64,000 nucleotides of DNA, taken from Clostridium sp. UBA2485 (GTDB taxonomy: Bacteria > Bacillota > Clostridia > Clostridiales > Clostridiaceae). Positions 1-9,074 of this stretch are shown piece by piece (the first letter of the stretch is position 1; each line of letters begins with the position of its first letter). The stretch covers positions 48,723 to 112,722 of the forward strand of contig NZ_DDOV01000031.1 in the NCBI RefSeq assembly GCF_002341865.1, read 5' to 3'. The notes beneath the pieces were generated by a model that saw nothing but the letters and a program-made list of their open reading frames with translations, made no database searches and was not told the origin of the DNA. The position numbers and the translations under genes are program-made.

Positions 1-546
1 TTCTCTAGTGGAATTAAAAGCTGATAAGCAATAATTAGTAATATTATCAATGGCAAAAAAACTTGACTTTAATATAGATATAGCATTTTCACTAAAGATA
101 GAATAATAATTTGAAGAAATAGTATAATAAGTTTTTAAATTTTTAGCTGCTTTCTCTATATCATTTCCCGCTGGATTTTTTAACATAGCCTCCATTTGTA
201 TATACATAAGTATATTATTTTCCACTCCATTTCTTAAGCTATCTAATTTTTCAGGATCATATTCCTGAATATTGATATCATCCTTTATTTTATTTAATTC
301 ATTAATCATTTCAGGAATTATTTTTAAAGATTTATTTACATTGATACTATCCTTTACTATAAAATCATTACATCTATTATTTATCGTATTGATTTCTTTT
401 AAAGTACTATCAATATAATTTACTTGTGAATCTATAATTCTTCCTTTAAAAAAATTATAGCTAAAGCAGAATAATGATATGGCTGCAACAACAATCATCA
501 AATAGTTTAAAAATACTTGCTTTTTATCCTTGATTTCTATATTCAT
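1..546 (-). CDS. Membrane-anchored helical protein, N-terminal part (truncated by window edge)
   Basis: An open frame of 182 codons starts with ATG at 546, after a strong AGGAGG ribosome site, and runs off the left edge without a stop. Residues 13-33 form one hydrophobic segment (YLMIVVAAISLFCFSYNFF), preceded by a short charged tail. The rest is hydrophilic and apparently helical, with many Asn, Lys, Glu and Ile residues. One N-terminal membrane anchor followed by a long helical region resembles the sensor part of chemotaxis receptors or sensor kinases. The diagnostic C-terminal domain is outside the window, so the family is not assigned. Confidence 0.7.
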   Translation of the reverse strand, partial: MNIEIKDKKQVFLNYLMIVVAAISLFCFSYNFFKGRIIDSQVNYIDSTLKEINTINNRCNDFIVKDSINVNKSLKIIPEMINELNKIKDDINIQEYDPEKLDSLRNGVENNILMYIQMEAMLKNPAGNDIEKAAKNLKTYYTISSNYYSIFSENAISILKSSFFAIDNITNYCLSAFNSTRE

Positions 547-966
547 GAAATCATCCTCCTAATTTTAAAAGTTTATTAATTTCTAAAAGTATGTTTTGAA
601 TTTAGACATCTGAAAATAATTAGTTAAAAATTTTTACGATATTTTATATTGCATAAAAAATTAGATTACAAAGTTATAGAGTACATAGTTTGTAAACATT
701 AGAATTATTATTTTTAAATATGCTTATACTTACAACATAGGTCATTATTCTAAGAGTAAAAAATACTTTTTTTTATTTACTATAACTATAATCACTTGAG
801 AATAGAGCTATTACTTTTTTATATTGTTATATTAAGGAGTGAGGGAAAATATTCATAAATTATAAATTCATTATTTTACTAAATAAAAATAAACTTACAA
901 TGTATTATAAATAAAATTATTAGTGTATAATTATAATTAGGAATTATAGTAAGAGGTGAGGCAGCA
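547..966. other. Divergent intergenic region, 420 bp
   Basis: It separates the minus-strand partial gene from the plus-strand cdaA operon and should carry both promoters. A TATAAT at 926-931 is a possible -10 for cdaA, but I see no convincing -35. The TTTAGACATCTGAAAATAATTAGT motif near 600 resembles one end of the dispersed element described at 5821. No gene is seen here. Confidence 0.5.
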
Positions 967-1815
967 ATGGAGGGTTTAAATTTTATAATAAATAGCTTAA
1001 AAGGATTTGATATATTTTCACTTATAGATATTTTGGCAGTTTCTGTAATATTTTATAAAGGATACACACTTATAAAAGAAACAAGAGCTGTACAACTCTT
1101 AAAAGGTGTATTACTTATATTTTTATTAATCCCTATAAGCGAGTTTTTCAATTTAACAATGCTTAATTATATTTTAAGCAATACAATCACAATTGGATTA
1201 ATTTCCGTTGTTATTATTTTTCAACCTGAAGTGAGAAAAGCATTAGAGCACATAGGAAGAACTTCTTTTATGGATAAGATAATTTATGAAGATGAAGAAA
1301 TTATGAATAATGTTGTTAACGAAATTGTTGATGCTGTAGAAGAGTTGGCTAAAGAAAAAACAGGGGCACTAATTGTAATTGAACAAAAGACAGGACTTGG
1401 AGATATTATAAATACTGGTACTCAAATAGATGCAGTGGTTTCTTCTGCACTACTTCAAAATATATTTGTTGTAAATACTCCTCTACATGATGGAGCTACA
1501 ATCATTAGAAATGATAGAATTGTATCAGCAGGATGTTTCCTTCCACTTACTAATAATGACAAATTGAATAAGCAGTTAGGTACAAGGCATAGAGCAGCTA
1601 TAGGTGTTACTGAGATAACAGATGCACTTACAATTATAGTTTCTGAAGAAACAGGTGTTGTATCTTTAGCTGTAAACGGACGATTGCTAAGACACTATGA
1701 TAAAGATAAGTTAAAGAGTATTCTTGTTAAGATAATGAAGAGTAGACATAAAACGGAAGTAACATTTAAAGAGAGGGTTAGAGTATGGATAAAGAGAAAA
1801 GACAAGATATCTTAA
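967..1815 (+). CDS. cdaA: Diadenylate cyclase CdaA (membrane c-di-AMP synthase)
   Basis: It makes cyclic di-AMP from two ATP at the membrane. Hydrophobic segments in the first ~90 residues match the three transmembrane helices of the CdaA/YbbP type. The DAC (DisA_N) domain follows, with the two nucleotide-binding signatures visible: DGA at residues 175-177 (LHDGATIIR) and RHR at 207-209 (GTRHRAA). Its 282 residues are close to the family norm of about 270-280. The ATG follows a GAGGTGAGG ribosome site. The last 31 bases overlap the cdaR homologue, so the two are almost certainly co-translated. In Firmicutes c-di-AMP controls potassium and osmolyte transport and wall homeostasis. Confidence 0.95.
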   Translation: MEGLNFIINSLKGFDIFSLIDILAVSVIFYKGYTLIKETRAVQLLKGVLLIFLLIPISEFFNLTMLNYILSNTITIGLISVVIIFQPEVRKALEHIGRTSFMDKIIYEDEEIMNNVVNEIVDAVEELAKEKTGALIVIEQKTGLGDIINTGTQIDAVVSSALLQNIFVVNTPLHDGATIIRNDRIVSAGCFLPLTNNDKLNKQLGTRHRAAIGVTEITDALTIIVSEETGVVSLAVNGRLLRHYDKDKLKSILVKIMKSRHKTEVTFKERVRVWIKRKDKIS

Positions 1816-3032
1816 TTAAAATTTGTTGTATCATAGCCTCATTTGCATTATGGTTTTATATAAGAGGTACAGAAAATCCTATTACAAGTCATTCAATAAA
1901 AAATATACCAGTACAAGTTTTAAATACAGAAGCTTTAGCTCAAAATAATTTAGTGTTGCTACCTGACCAAAGTTTTAAAGTTAATTTAAATGTAAAAGGA
2001 CCAGCATCAGCTGTTTACCATATAGATAAAAATAAAGATTTTAAAATTGTAGTAGATTTAAGTAAATATGCTCTAAAAGCAGGAAAAAATACTATACCTA
2101 TAGAGATAAATGAAAGTCCGAGTACTGTAAGCATAGTGAGTGAAAATTTATGGATAGATGTACAAATTGATACTTTAAAGGAAAAAGAGGTAGCAGTTAT
2201 ACCTGATATACAAGGAGATTTAACTCCAGGAGCATATAGAGAGGAACCAGTTATTTCTCCATCAGTTGTAAAAGTAAATGGACCATCTAAGTATGTAGAT
2301 ATGGTACAAGGCGTATTAGGAAAAGTAGATGTTACTAATATGGATAGAGATATAGAAAAAGTTGTTGAATTAATACCAATTGATGGCGAAGGAAAAGCAG
2401 TAAATAATGTTACATTATCAGCTTCTACTGCAACAATAAGAATATCAATAAAAAAAGGTAAATCTGTGCCAATACGAATTAACACTACTGGGGAAGCACC
2501 AAATGGAGTAACAATTGAAACTATGGATGTCAATCCAAAAAATGTTGAGATAACAGGTGTTAGCGACGCGGTAAATAATATAGCCAGTTTATCAACAGAG
2601 CCTATAGATTTAAGCACTATAAATGCTGATACCACTCTAGATGTAAATCTGGAAGTACCTGAGGGTGTTAAAATATCAAATATTACGGTAAAAGTTAAGT
2701 TCACTTTAAATTTGAAGAAAAAATCAGAGAAAAGCTTTAATATAGGCATAAAACAGCTTAATGTTCCAGAAAAATCAACGGTAACTCTAGATAAAGATAC
2801 TTTAGAATTAGTGTTATCTGGTTATGAGGAAGACTTAAATAAGGTGACTCCAGAAGCTATTATTGCAACTTTAGATTTAAAAAATTTAAATGAAGGAGAT
2901 CATGATGTTCCAATAGTTATCTCTGGTATTCCAGAGAACTTAACAAAAGTATCACAAAATATACAAACTGTAAAAGTGAACATTAAGAAAACTACGGAGG
3001 TAAGTAACGATAATGTGGATTCGAGTGAATAA
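1785..3032 (+). CDS. cdaR: CdaR/YbbR-domain regulator of CdaA
   Basis: 415 residues: a single N-terminal transmembrane helix (about residues 9-26, ICCIIASFALWFYIRG), then repeated extracytoplasmic YbbR domains. These are recognised by recurring beta-rich units such as IPVQVLN, VSPSVVKVNGP-like and NPKNVEITG. CdaR proteins bind CdaA through the membrane and modulate c-di-AMP synthesis. The start overlaps the 3' end of cdaA by 31 bases, and the FAD gene overlaps its 3' end by 20 bases, giving a tight three-gene unit. In many Firmicutes the next gene is glmM. Here glmM lies about 11.8 kb downstream, with fermentation genes between. Confidence 0.9.
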   Translation: MDKEKRQDILIKICCIIASFALWFYIRGTENPITSHSIKNIPVQVLNTEALAQNNLVLLPDQSFKVNLNVKGPASAVYHIDKNKDFKIVVDLSKYALKAGKNTIPIEINESPSTVSIVSENLWIDVQIDTLKEKEVAVIPDIQGDLTPGAYREEPVISPSVVKVNGPSKYVDMVQGVLGKVDVTNMDRDIEKVVELIPIDGEGKAVNNVTLSASTATIRISIKKGKSVPIRINTTGEAPNGVTIETMDVNPKNVEITGVSDAVNNIASLSTEPIDLSTINADTTLDVNLEVPEGVKISNITVKVKFTLNLKKKSEKSFNIGIKQLNVPEKSTVTLDKDTLELVLSGYEEDLNKVTPEAIIATLDLKNLNEGDHDVPIVISGIPENLTKVSQNIQTVKVNIKKTTEVSNDNVDSSE

Positions 3033-4617
3033 CCTAATCCTAGATATAGAAGAGGATATTAATCTATTAAAAACAAAAGCAGCTAAAAAATTAAGAATAA
3101 AAGAAAATCAAATAAAAGATTTTAGAATTTCTAAAGAATCTATAGATGCACGTAAGAAGAATTCTATCAAATTTAATTACTGCGTTGAAATCACCTGTGA
3201 CAATATGGAGAAAATTGTATTAAAGGCTAATAGTAGCGATGTTAAAATAGAAAAGAAAAAATATAATGCAGAAATTGAATTTGGAAATGAAAAATTGCAT
3301 AGTAGGCCAATTATAGTAGGTATGGGACCAGCAGGACTTTTTGCTGGTCTTCTTATGGCTCAAAAGGGATATAAACCTATAATAGTTGAACGGGGGCAAG
3401 ATGTAGATAGCAGAAGTGAGTCTGTGAATAATTTTTGGATTAAAGGAAAATTAAATACAGAGTCCAATGTCCAATTTGGAGAAGGTGGAGCAGGTACTTT
3501 TTCCGATGGAAAATTAACAACAAGGATTAAAGATGATAGATGTGATTATGTTTTAGAAGAATTAGTTAAGGCAGGAGCACCAGAAGAAATACTATATATG
3601 GCAAAACCGCATATAGGAACAGATATATTAAAGTCAGTGGTTAAGAATATAAGAGAAACTATTATTAAATTAGGTGGAGATGTATTATTTAATTCTAAAC
3701 TGGAAGATTTAATCATAAAGAATAATAAGGTAGAAGAGGTAATTGTAAATGGACAAAAAATACCTTGTGAAGCATTAATATTAGCTATAGGCCATAGTGC
3801 AAGAGATACCTATGAAATGCTTTTTAAAAGAGGGGTATTTATGACACCAAAACCTTTTGCTATAGGAGCTAGAATAGAACATCTTCAAAGTTTAATAAAT
3901 GAAAATCAATATGGAAAGTATAAAGACCATCCTAGGTTAAAAGCTGCAGAATATAAGTTGACTTATAGTAGCAAAAATTTAAATCGATCTGTCTATAGTT
4001 TTTGTATGTGTCCTGGTGGTCAAGTAGTTGCTGCTGCTTCGGAGGAGAATACAGTAGTGGTTAATGGAATGAGCAATTATAAAAGAGATAGTGATAATGC
4101 TAATTCTGCTATAGTAGTGTCCGTTAACCCAGAGGACTTTGGAAATACCTCTCCAATAGTAGGTATAGAATTCCAAAGGCATTATGAAGCTTTAGCTTAC
4201 AAGGTAGCAGGAGCAAGTTATAATGCGCCACTGCAATTAGTAGAAGACTTCTTACAGGATAGAAAATCAACAAAATTAGGTAAGGTTAAACCAAGCTATA
4301 CACCAGGTTTTGAATTTAGTGAAATGAAGGATTGCTTACCTAATTATGTCATAAAGGCTTTAAAAGAAGCACTGCCAGCATTTGACAAGAGAATAGCAGG
4401 ATTTGGTAGTGGCGATGCAGTACTTACAGGTATTGAAACTAGAACATCTGCGCCAGTTAGAATAAATAGAAATGAAAGCAATACAAGTATCTCAACAGAA
4501 GGATTATACCCTGCTGGTGAAGGTGCAGGATATGCCGGAGGAATTATATCTGCTGCTGTAGATGGACTGAAAATTGCAGAAACAATAATGAAAAAATACA
4601 ATGTGCCGAATTGTTAG
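3013..4617 (+). CDS. Uncharacterised FAD-dependent dehydrogenase (COG2509-like)
   Basis: 534 residues. A Rossmann dinucleotide-binding motif lies near residue 100 (IIVGMGPAGLFAG), followed by an acidic strand end (IIVER) typical of FAD-binding oxidoreductases. A second FAD-contact region near the C-terminus reads GLYPAGEGAGYAGG. About 95 residues precede the FAD domain, as in this conserved family, whose substrate is unknown. A GGAGG site at 2997-3001, within the end of cdaR, fits the ATG at 3013. This family is often next to cdaA-cdaR in clostridia, suggesting co-expression; no direct role in c-di-AMP metabolism is known to me. Confidence 0.85.
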   Translation: MWIRVNNLILDIEEDINLLKTKAAKKLRIKENQIKDFRISKESIDARKKNSIKFNYCVEITCDNMEKIVLKANSSDVKIEKKKYNAEIEFGNEKLHSRPIIVGMGPAGLFAGLLMAQKGYKPIIVERGQDVDSRSESVNNFWIKGKLNTESNVQFGEGGAGTFSDGKLTTRIKDDRCDYVLEELVKAGAPEEILYMAKPHIGTDILKSVVKNIRETIIKLGGDVLFNSKLEDLIIKNNKVEEVIVNGQKIPCEALILAIGHSARDTYEMLFKRGVFMTPKPFAIGARIEHLQSLINENQYGKYKDHPRLKAAEYKLTYSSKNLNRSVYSFCMCPGGQVVAAASEENTVVVNGMSNYKRDSDNANSAIVVSVNPEDFGNTSPIVGIEFQRHYEALAYKVAGASYNAPLQLVEDFLQDRKSTKLGKVKPSYTPGFEFSEMKDCLPNYVIKALKEALPAFDKRIAGFGSGDAVLTGIETRTSAPVRINRNESNTSISTEGLYPAGEGAGYAGGIISAAVDGLKIAETIMKKYNVPNC

Positions 4618-4719
4618 TCATTTTAAGTTGATATTTACATTATAAATTTGATAAAATATAAGTGGGGATTTATAAAAATTGTAAAAGTATGTCGAGATTT
4701 CGATATAGAGGGGGATATT

Positions 4720-5808
4720 ATGGCAAGGAAAAGTTATATGTTAGTAATTAATCCAGGATCTACATCTACAAAGTTAGCAATTTTTAATGATGAAAATTCT
4801 ATAGTATCAACAAATTTAACTCATGATATAGAAGAAATTAAAAAATTTGATACTATATATGAACAAAAAGATATGAGAGTTAAAATGATTCTAGAATGGC
4901 TTAAAGAAAAAGGCATAGAATTAAATGAATTAGCTCTTGTAGTAGGAAGAGGTGGGCTTTTAAGATCCATGCCAGGTGGAACTTATGAAGTCACAGAAAG
5001 AATGCTTGAAGATTTAAAAATAGGAATACAAGGACAACATGCTGCAAATTTAGGTGGGATTATTGCCTATGAAATAGCTAAAAAAGTAGGTATACCTTCC
5101 TATATTGTTGATCCAGTTGCAGTGGATGAGATTGAAGATGTAGCAAGAATATCAGGAATGCCTGAATTGCCAAGGAGGTCTCTACTTCATGCACTAAATA
5201 TGAAGGCAGTAGTTAGAAAAGTTTGTAAGGATAAGAAATTAGATTTTTTTAATAGCTCTTTTGTAGTAGCACATCTTGGCGGAGGAATATCTATATCACC
5301 ATTTAAAGATGGAAAGTTAATTGATTGCAATAATGCAAGTCATGAAGGACCATTTTCTCCAGATAGAACAGGAACACTTCCAGTAGGTGATTTAGTTGAA
5401 CTTGCTTTTAGTGGAAAATATACAGAAAAAGAGCTAAGTAAAAAAGTAATGGGACAAGGTGGGTTAATAGCTTATCTTGGAACTAATGATGGAAGAGTTA
5501 TAGACAAGCTTATTGACGATGGAGACAAAAAAGCAGAGCTTATTTTTAAGGCTATGGCTTATCAAATTGCAAAAGAAATTGGAGCTATGTCAATAGCACT
5601 AAAAGGTAAAATGGATGCGATAATAATAACAGGGGGGTTAGCTCATAATAAGAGGCTAATGAACTGGATTTCTGAATATGTAGGTTTTATTGCACCAATA
5701 GAATTGGTTCCTGGTGAAGATGAAATGTTAGCTTTAGCTCAAGGTGCTTTAAGAGTACTCAAAAGAGAGGAAATTGCAAAAATTTATGAGCAAGAAGTAA
5801 ATCTTTAA
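4720..5808 (+). CDS. buk: Butyrate kinase, first copy (Buk)
   Basis: It catalyses butyryl phosphate + ADP to butyrate + ATP, the substrate-level ATP step of butyrate fermentation. The acetate/butyrate kinase (ASKHA) fold is shown by the N-terminal phosphate loop INPGSTSTK, the VVGRGGLL segment, HLGGGIS and the late nucleotide-binding IITGGLAHN. The frame is open further upstream, but ATG 4720 is chosen because GAGGGGG lies just before it and the protein then begins like other Buks (MARKSYMLVINPG). This gives 362 residues, slightly longer than the second copy. A branched-chain acyl kinase role is possible given the vor genes downstream. Confidence 0.93.
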   Translation: MARKSYMLVINPGSTSTKLAIFNDENSIVSTNLTHDIEEIKKFDTIYEQKDMRVKMILEWLKEKGIELNELALVVGRGGLLRSMPGGTYEVTERMLEDLKIGIQGQHAANLGGIIAYEIAKKVGIPSYIVDPVAVDEIEDVARISGMPELPRRSLLHALNMKAVVRKVCKDKKLDFFNSSFVVAHLGGGISISPFKDGKLIDCNNASHEGPFSPDRTGTLPVGDLVELAFSGKYTEKELSKKVMGQGGLIAYLGTNDGRVIDKLIDDGDKKAELIFKAMAYQIAKEIGAMSIALKGKMDAIIITGGLAHNKRLMNWISEYVGFIAPIELVPGEDEMLALAQGALRVLKREEIAKIYEQEVNL

Positions 5809-5820
5809 TTCTTCATTTTG

Positions 5821-5984
5821 AATTAGGCATCTTGTAAAAATAATAAGTCAGTATGTTAGCCTATTTTGCATCATACTGTGTTGTTGGAACCAATCTATTG
5901 ATTACTATGAATGGAACCTAAGGTCTTGTCTGATATAAAATAAACTAACATCTTTACTCTATTATTTTCTTTCAGATGTCTTAT
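5821..5984. repeat. MITE-like dispersed element, copy 1
   Basis: This non-coding stretch between buk and ptb has long imperfect inverted ends. The left arm is AAATAATAAGTCAGTATGTT followed by AGCCTATTTTGCATCA. The reverse complement of the right arm (about 5925-5968) is AAATAATAGAGTAAAGATGT followed by TAGTTTATTTTATATCA. Outside these, ATTAGGCATCTT (from 5822) and AGATGTCTTAT (from 5974) form a further inverted pair. A related element lies at 56903-57033. It has no coding capacity, so it looks like a non-autonomous element. Confidence 0.6.
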
Positions 5985-6035
5985 AGATTATCATTAGCTT
6001 AAAAGGCTATAACTAATGCATAGGGAGGATAAAAA

Positions 6036-6941
6036 ATGATAAAGTCATTTGATGAAATTATTGGTAAAGTTAAATCTCAAGCTATAAAGACTGTTGCAGT
6101 TGCAGTGGCTCAAGATGAACCAGTGTTAGAAGCTATAAGAGATGCTAAAAAAAATGGCATTGCAAATGCTATATTAGTTGGTGACAAAGAAGAGATAATT
6201 GCTATTGGTAAAAAAATAGAAATGAACATGGATGACTTTCAGATTATTGACGAAAAAAATGTAAATGCTGCTGCATTAACAGCAGTTAAATTAGTATCAA
6301 GTGGTAAAGCTGACATGATGATGAAGGGATTAATAGATACGGCTACATTTCTAAGAGCAGTATTGAACAAGGAAGTGGGACTGAGAACTGGAAAGCAAAT
6401 GTCGCATATAGCAGTATTTGAAATTCCAGGATATGATAGATTAATATTTTTAACTGATGCAGCCTTTAATATGTATCCAGAATTAAAAGAAAAAGTGGAT
6501 ATAATTAACAATGCTGTTATGGTTGCAAAAGCTGTGGGAGTTGAAACTCCAAAGGTAGCACCAATTTGTGCTGTAGAAGTTGTGAACCCAGCAATGCAAG
6601 CAACACTAGATGCTGCTATGCTTTCAAAAATGAATGAAAGAGGTCAAATAAAAGGATGCATAATTGATGGTCCACTAGCACTTGATAATGCATTATCAGA
6701 AGAAGCAGCTCATCATAAGAAAATATCTGGTCCAGTTGCTGGAAAAGCAGATATATTACTTATGGCGAACATAGAGGCTGGTAATGCAATGTACAAATGC
6801 TTAACATATACAACAGAATCTAAAAGTGGTGGATTACTTGCTGGAGCAGCAGCCCCTGTTATAGTTACATCTAGAGCAGATTCACCAGAATCTAAGATGA
6901 ATTCTATAGCTTTAGCTGCACTAGTTGCAGAAAGTAGATAG
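6036..6941 (+). CDS. ptb: Phosphate butyryltransferase (Ptb)
   Basis: It converts butyryl-CoA + Pi to butyryl phosphate + CoA in the cytoplasm, feeding butyrate kinase. The 301-residue length is exactly typical of Ptb. Recognisable features are the phosphate acetyl/butyryltransferase fold, the KADMMMKGLIDTATFLRAVL segment (split as KADMMMKGLID and TATFLRAVL) and the late SRADSPESKMNSIALA motif. The ATG follows AGGGAGGA. It sits between two buk paralogues, 17 bases before the second, indicating one transcription unit with that copy. The dispersed repeat upstream may separate it from the first buk. Confidence 0.95.
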   Translation: MIKSFDEIIGKVKSQAIKTVAVAVAQDEPVLEAIRDAKKNGIANAILVGDKEEIIAIGKKIEMNMDDFQIIDEKNVNAAALTAVKLVSSGKADMMMKGLIDTATFLRAVLNKEVGLRTGKQMSHIAVFEIPGYDRLIFLTDAAFNMYPELKEKVDIINNAVMVAKAVGVETPKVAPICAVEVVNPAMQATLDAAMLSKMNERGQIKGCIIDGPLALDNALSEEAAHHKKISGPVAGKADILLMANIEAGNAMYKCLTYTTESKSGGLLAGAAAPVIVTSRADSPESKMNSIALAALVAESR

Positions 6942-6958
6942 TTTAGGAGGATAAATTT

Positions 6959-8029
6959 ATGGCATTTAAGTTACTTATTATCAATCCAGGTTCAACTTCA
7001 ACAAAGATTGGTGTGTATGAAGACACAAATCCTATATTAGTTGAAACACTAAGACATAGCTCTGAAGAAATTGGAAGATTCCAAGCTATATATGACCAAT
7101 TCAATTTTAGAAAAGAAGTTATATTAAATGTATTAAAGCAAAAGAATTTTGATGTTAATACATTAGACGTAATTGTTGGAAGAGGCGGACTACTTAAGTC
7201 AATTGAAGGTGGCACATATGCCATAAATAAAGCTATGTTAGAAGATTTAAGAGCAGGAATACAAGGACAGCATGCATCTAATTTAGGTGGAATAATAGCT
7301 AATGAAATAGCTAAAGAATTAAACATTCCAGCCTACATAGTTGATCCAGTAGTTGTAGATGAAATGACTGATATAGCTAGAATTTCTGGTATGCCAGAAT
7401 TAGAGAGAAAGAGTATATTTCATGCACTAAATCAAAAGGCTGTTGCCAAGAGATATGCTAAAGAAAAAAATATTAAATATGATGAATTAAATTTAATAGT
7501 AGCTCATATGGGTGGTGGAATTTCTGTTGGAGCCCATGAAAAGGGTAAAGTTATTGATGTTAACAATGCATTAGATGGAGAAGGACCATTTTCACCAGAA
7601 AGAAGCGGTGGATTACCAGTTGGAGACTTAGTAAGTATGTGCTTTAGTGACAAATACACCAAAGAAGAAATTAAAAAGAAAATTACTGGTCAAGGTGGAT
7701 TTGTGGCATATCTAAATACAAACGATGCTAAAGAAGTTGATGATAAAGCTTTAGCAGGAGATGAAAAATATAAATTAATATTCGAAGCAATGGGATATCA
7801 AGTGGCAAAAGAAATAGGTAAGTGTGCAGCAGTTCTAAAAGGAAAAGTTGATGCTATAATATTAACAGGAGGAATTGCATATTCTAAATCAATGGTAAAC
7901 TACATTAAAGAAAGAGTTGAATTTATATCTGAAGTAGTAATTTATCCAGGAGAAGATGAGTTATTAGCACTTGCTGAAGGTGGATTAAGAGTTTTAAAAG
8001 CAGAAGAACAAGCTAAAGAATATAAATAA
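6959..8029 (+). CDS. buk: Butyrate kinase, second copy (Buk)
   Basis: 356 residues, the canonical Buk length. It shares with the first copy the loop [17 protein letters not shown]-type segment, HMGGGISVG and [10 protein letters not shown]. The paralogues differ through much of the middle and C-terminus, so this is an old duplication rather than a recent copy. The gene starts 17 bases after ptb with a TAGGAGG ribosome site, matching the common ptb-buk order of solventogenic clostridia. It is therefore probably the main fermentative butyrate kinase, and the upstream copy the extra one. Confidence 0.95.
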   Translation: MAFKLLIINPGSTSTKIGVYEDTNPILVETLRHSSEEIGRFQAIYDQFNFRKEVILNVLKQKNFDVNTLDVIVGRGGLLKSIEGGTYAINKAMLEDLRAGIQGQHASNLGGIIANEIAKELNIPAYIVDPVVVDEMTDIARISGMPELERKSIFHALNQKAVAKRYAKEKNIKYDELNLIVAHMGGGISVGAHEKGKVIDVNNALDGEGPFSPERSGGLPVGDLVSMCFSDKYTKEEIKKKITGQGGFVAYLNTNDAKEVDDKALAGDEKYKLIFEAMGYQVAKEIGKCAAVLKGKVDAIILTGGIAYSKSMVNYIKERVEFISEVVIYPGEDELLALAEGGLRVLKAEEQAKEYK

Positions 8030-8041
8030 AAAGGTGATAAT

Positions 8042-8713
8042 ATGAGTAGAATTAGGGTTTTTACAGGACATTTTGGAAGTGGAAAAACAGAAATAGCAAT
8101 AAATTATGCCATAAACCTAGCAAAAGAAGGTAAAAAGGTTGCAATAGTTGATTTAGATATTGTAAATCCGTATTTCTGTGTTAGAGATTTAAGAACCGAA
8201 TTAGAAAAGTATAATATAAGAGTTATATCTTCTAATCCAGATTTCGTAAATGCAGAGCTTATGGTAGTACCAGCAGAAGTACTTTCTGTATTTAATGATA
8301 AAAGCTATGATGTTGTATTTGATGTAGGAGGAGACGACTCAGGGGCAATAGGTTTAGGTCAATATAACCGATATTTTAAAGAAGAGCCTTATGATATGTA
8401 TTTTGTTATAAATGGAAATAGACCATTTACATCAAATAATATAAATACTAAAGAATATATAGAAATGATACAAAGAGCTTCAAGACTTAAGGTATCTTAC
8501 TTAATATCAAATACTAACTTATCCTATGAAACAACTAAAGAACATATAGTTAAAGGTGATAAGGAAGTTTCAAAATTAAGTAAAGATCTTAACATACCTC
8601 ATGCATTTACAGTTTGCACTAAAGATTTAGTGGATGAAGTAAAAGATGAGATCAGTGGAAAATTATTCCCAATAGACATTTTTATGTTACCACCATGGCG
8701 AAAGTATGAATAG
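8042..8713 (+). CDS. MinD/ParA-like P-loop ATPase
   Basis: 223 residues. A Walker A loop at residues 9-16 (GHFGSGKT) is followed by KKVAIVDLDIVNPYF, the deviant-Walker strand of the MinD/ParA/CobQ class, and VVFDVGGDDSG as the Walker B region. No membrane-targeting helix or partner protein is obvious. It lies 12 bases after buk with its own AAGGTG site and stops just upstream of the vor promoter, so it probably belongs to the ptb-buk transcript. Its task is unknown; metal-cluster or cofactor delivery to the neighbouring iron-sulfur enzyme is conceivable but unsupported. Confidence 0.75.
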   Translation: MSRIRVFTGHFGSGKTEIAINYAINLAKEGKKVAIVDLDIVNPYFCVRDLRTELEKYNIRVISSNPDFVNAELMVVPAEVLSVFNDKSYDVVFDVGGDDSGAIGLGQYNRYFKEEPYDMYFVINGNRPFTSNNINTKEYIEMIQRASRLKVSYLISNTNLSYETTKEHIVKGDKEVSKLSKDLNIPHAFTVCTKDLVDEVKDEISGKLFPIDIFMLPPWRKYE

Positions 8714-8737
8714 TTAGAATTTTAACAATTAAGAAAA

Positions 8738-8766
8738 TTGACAGCGAATTCATACAGCGTTAAAAT
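8738..8766 (+). promoter_or_regulatory. Vegetative promoter of the vor operon
   Basis: TTGACA at 8738-8743 and TAAAAT at 8761-8766 are separated by exactly 17 bases, a near-consensus SigA promoter. It lies in the 135-base gap between the MinD-like gene and the ferredoxin subunit, about 85 bases before its start codon. The vor genes can therefore be transcribed independently of ptb-buk. Confidence 0.7.
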
Positions 8767-8848
8767 GGAGTGGACAACCATAAAAATAGTTATCTGAAAT
8801 GCCAAATTATTGAAGTATAGGGTTTGGCATTATAAGGAGGTAGAAGTT

Positions 8849-9058
8849 ATGGCAAAAGTTATCTTTAGAGAAGAAAGATGTAAGGGATGTGGTAACTGTA
8901 TAGCAGCATGTCCTAAGAAAATAATAAGCTTCTCTGAAAAACTAAACTTAAAGGGTTATCATCCAGCTACAATCACTGAGGATAAAAAAGATGAATGTAT
9001 TGGATGTGCGTCATGCGGAAGAATGTGTCCAGATCTTGTAATTACAGTTGAAAAGTAA
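8849..9058 (+). CDS. vorD: 2-oxoacid:ferredoxin oxidoreductase, ferredoxin-like delta subunit (VorD-like)
   Basis: A 69-residue protein with two [4Fe-4S] binding motifs, CKGCGNCIAACP and CIGCASCGRMCP. It passes electrons from the TPP-bound intermediate to free ferredoxin. ATG 8849 is preferred over an upstream in-frame ATG at 8810 because AAGGAGG stands eight bases before it and MAKVIFREERC fits the start of the family. It is followed 16 bases later by the alpha-type subunit, giving the delta-alpha-beta-gamma order usual for 2-ketoisovalerate or 2-oxoglutarate ferredoxin oxidoreductases. Confidence 0.88.
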   Translation: MAKVIFREERCKGCGNCIAACPKKIISFSEKLNLKGYHPATITEDKKDECIGCASCGRMCPDLVITVEK

Positions 9059-9074
9059 AGAGGAGGTTAGATTC

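Noticed and set aside
2015..2749. 244-codon minus-strand ORF inside cdaR
   Set aside because: It is antisense to a clear YbbR protein, has no ribosome site, and its low-complexity S/F/I/T-rich translation is the expected shadow of the real frame.
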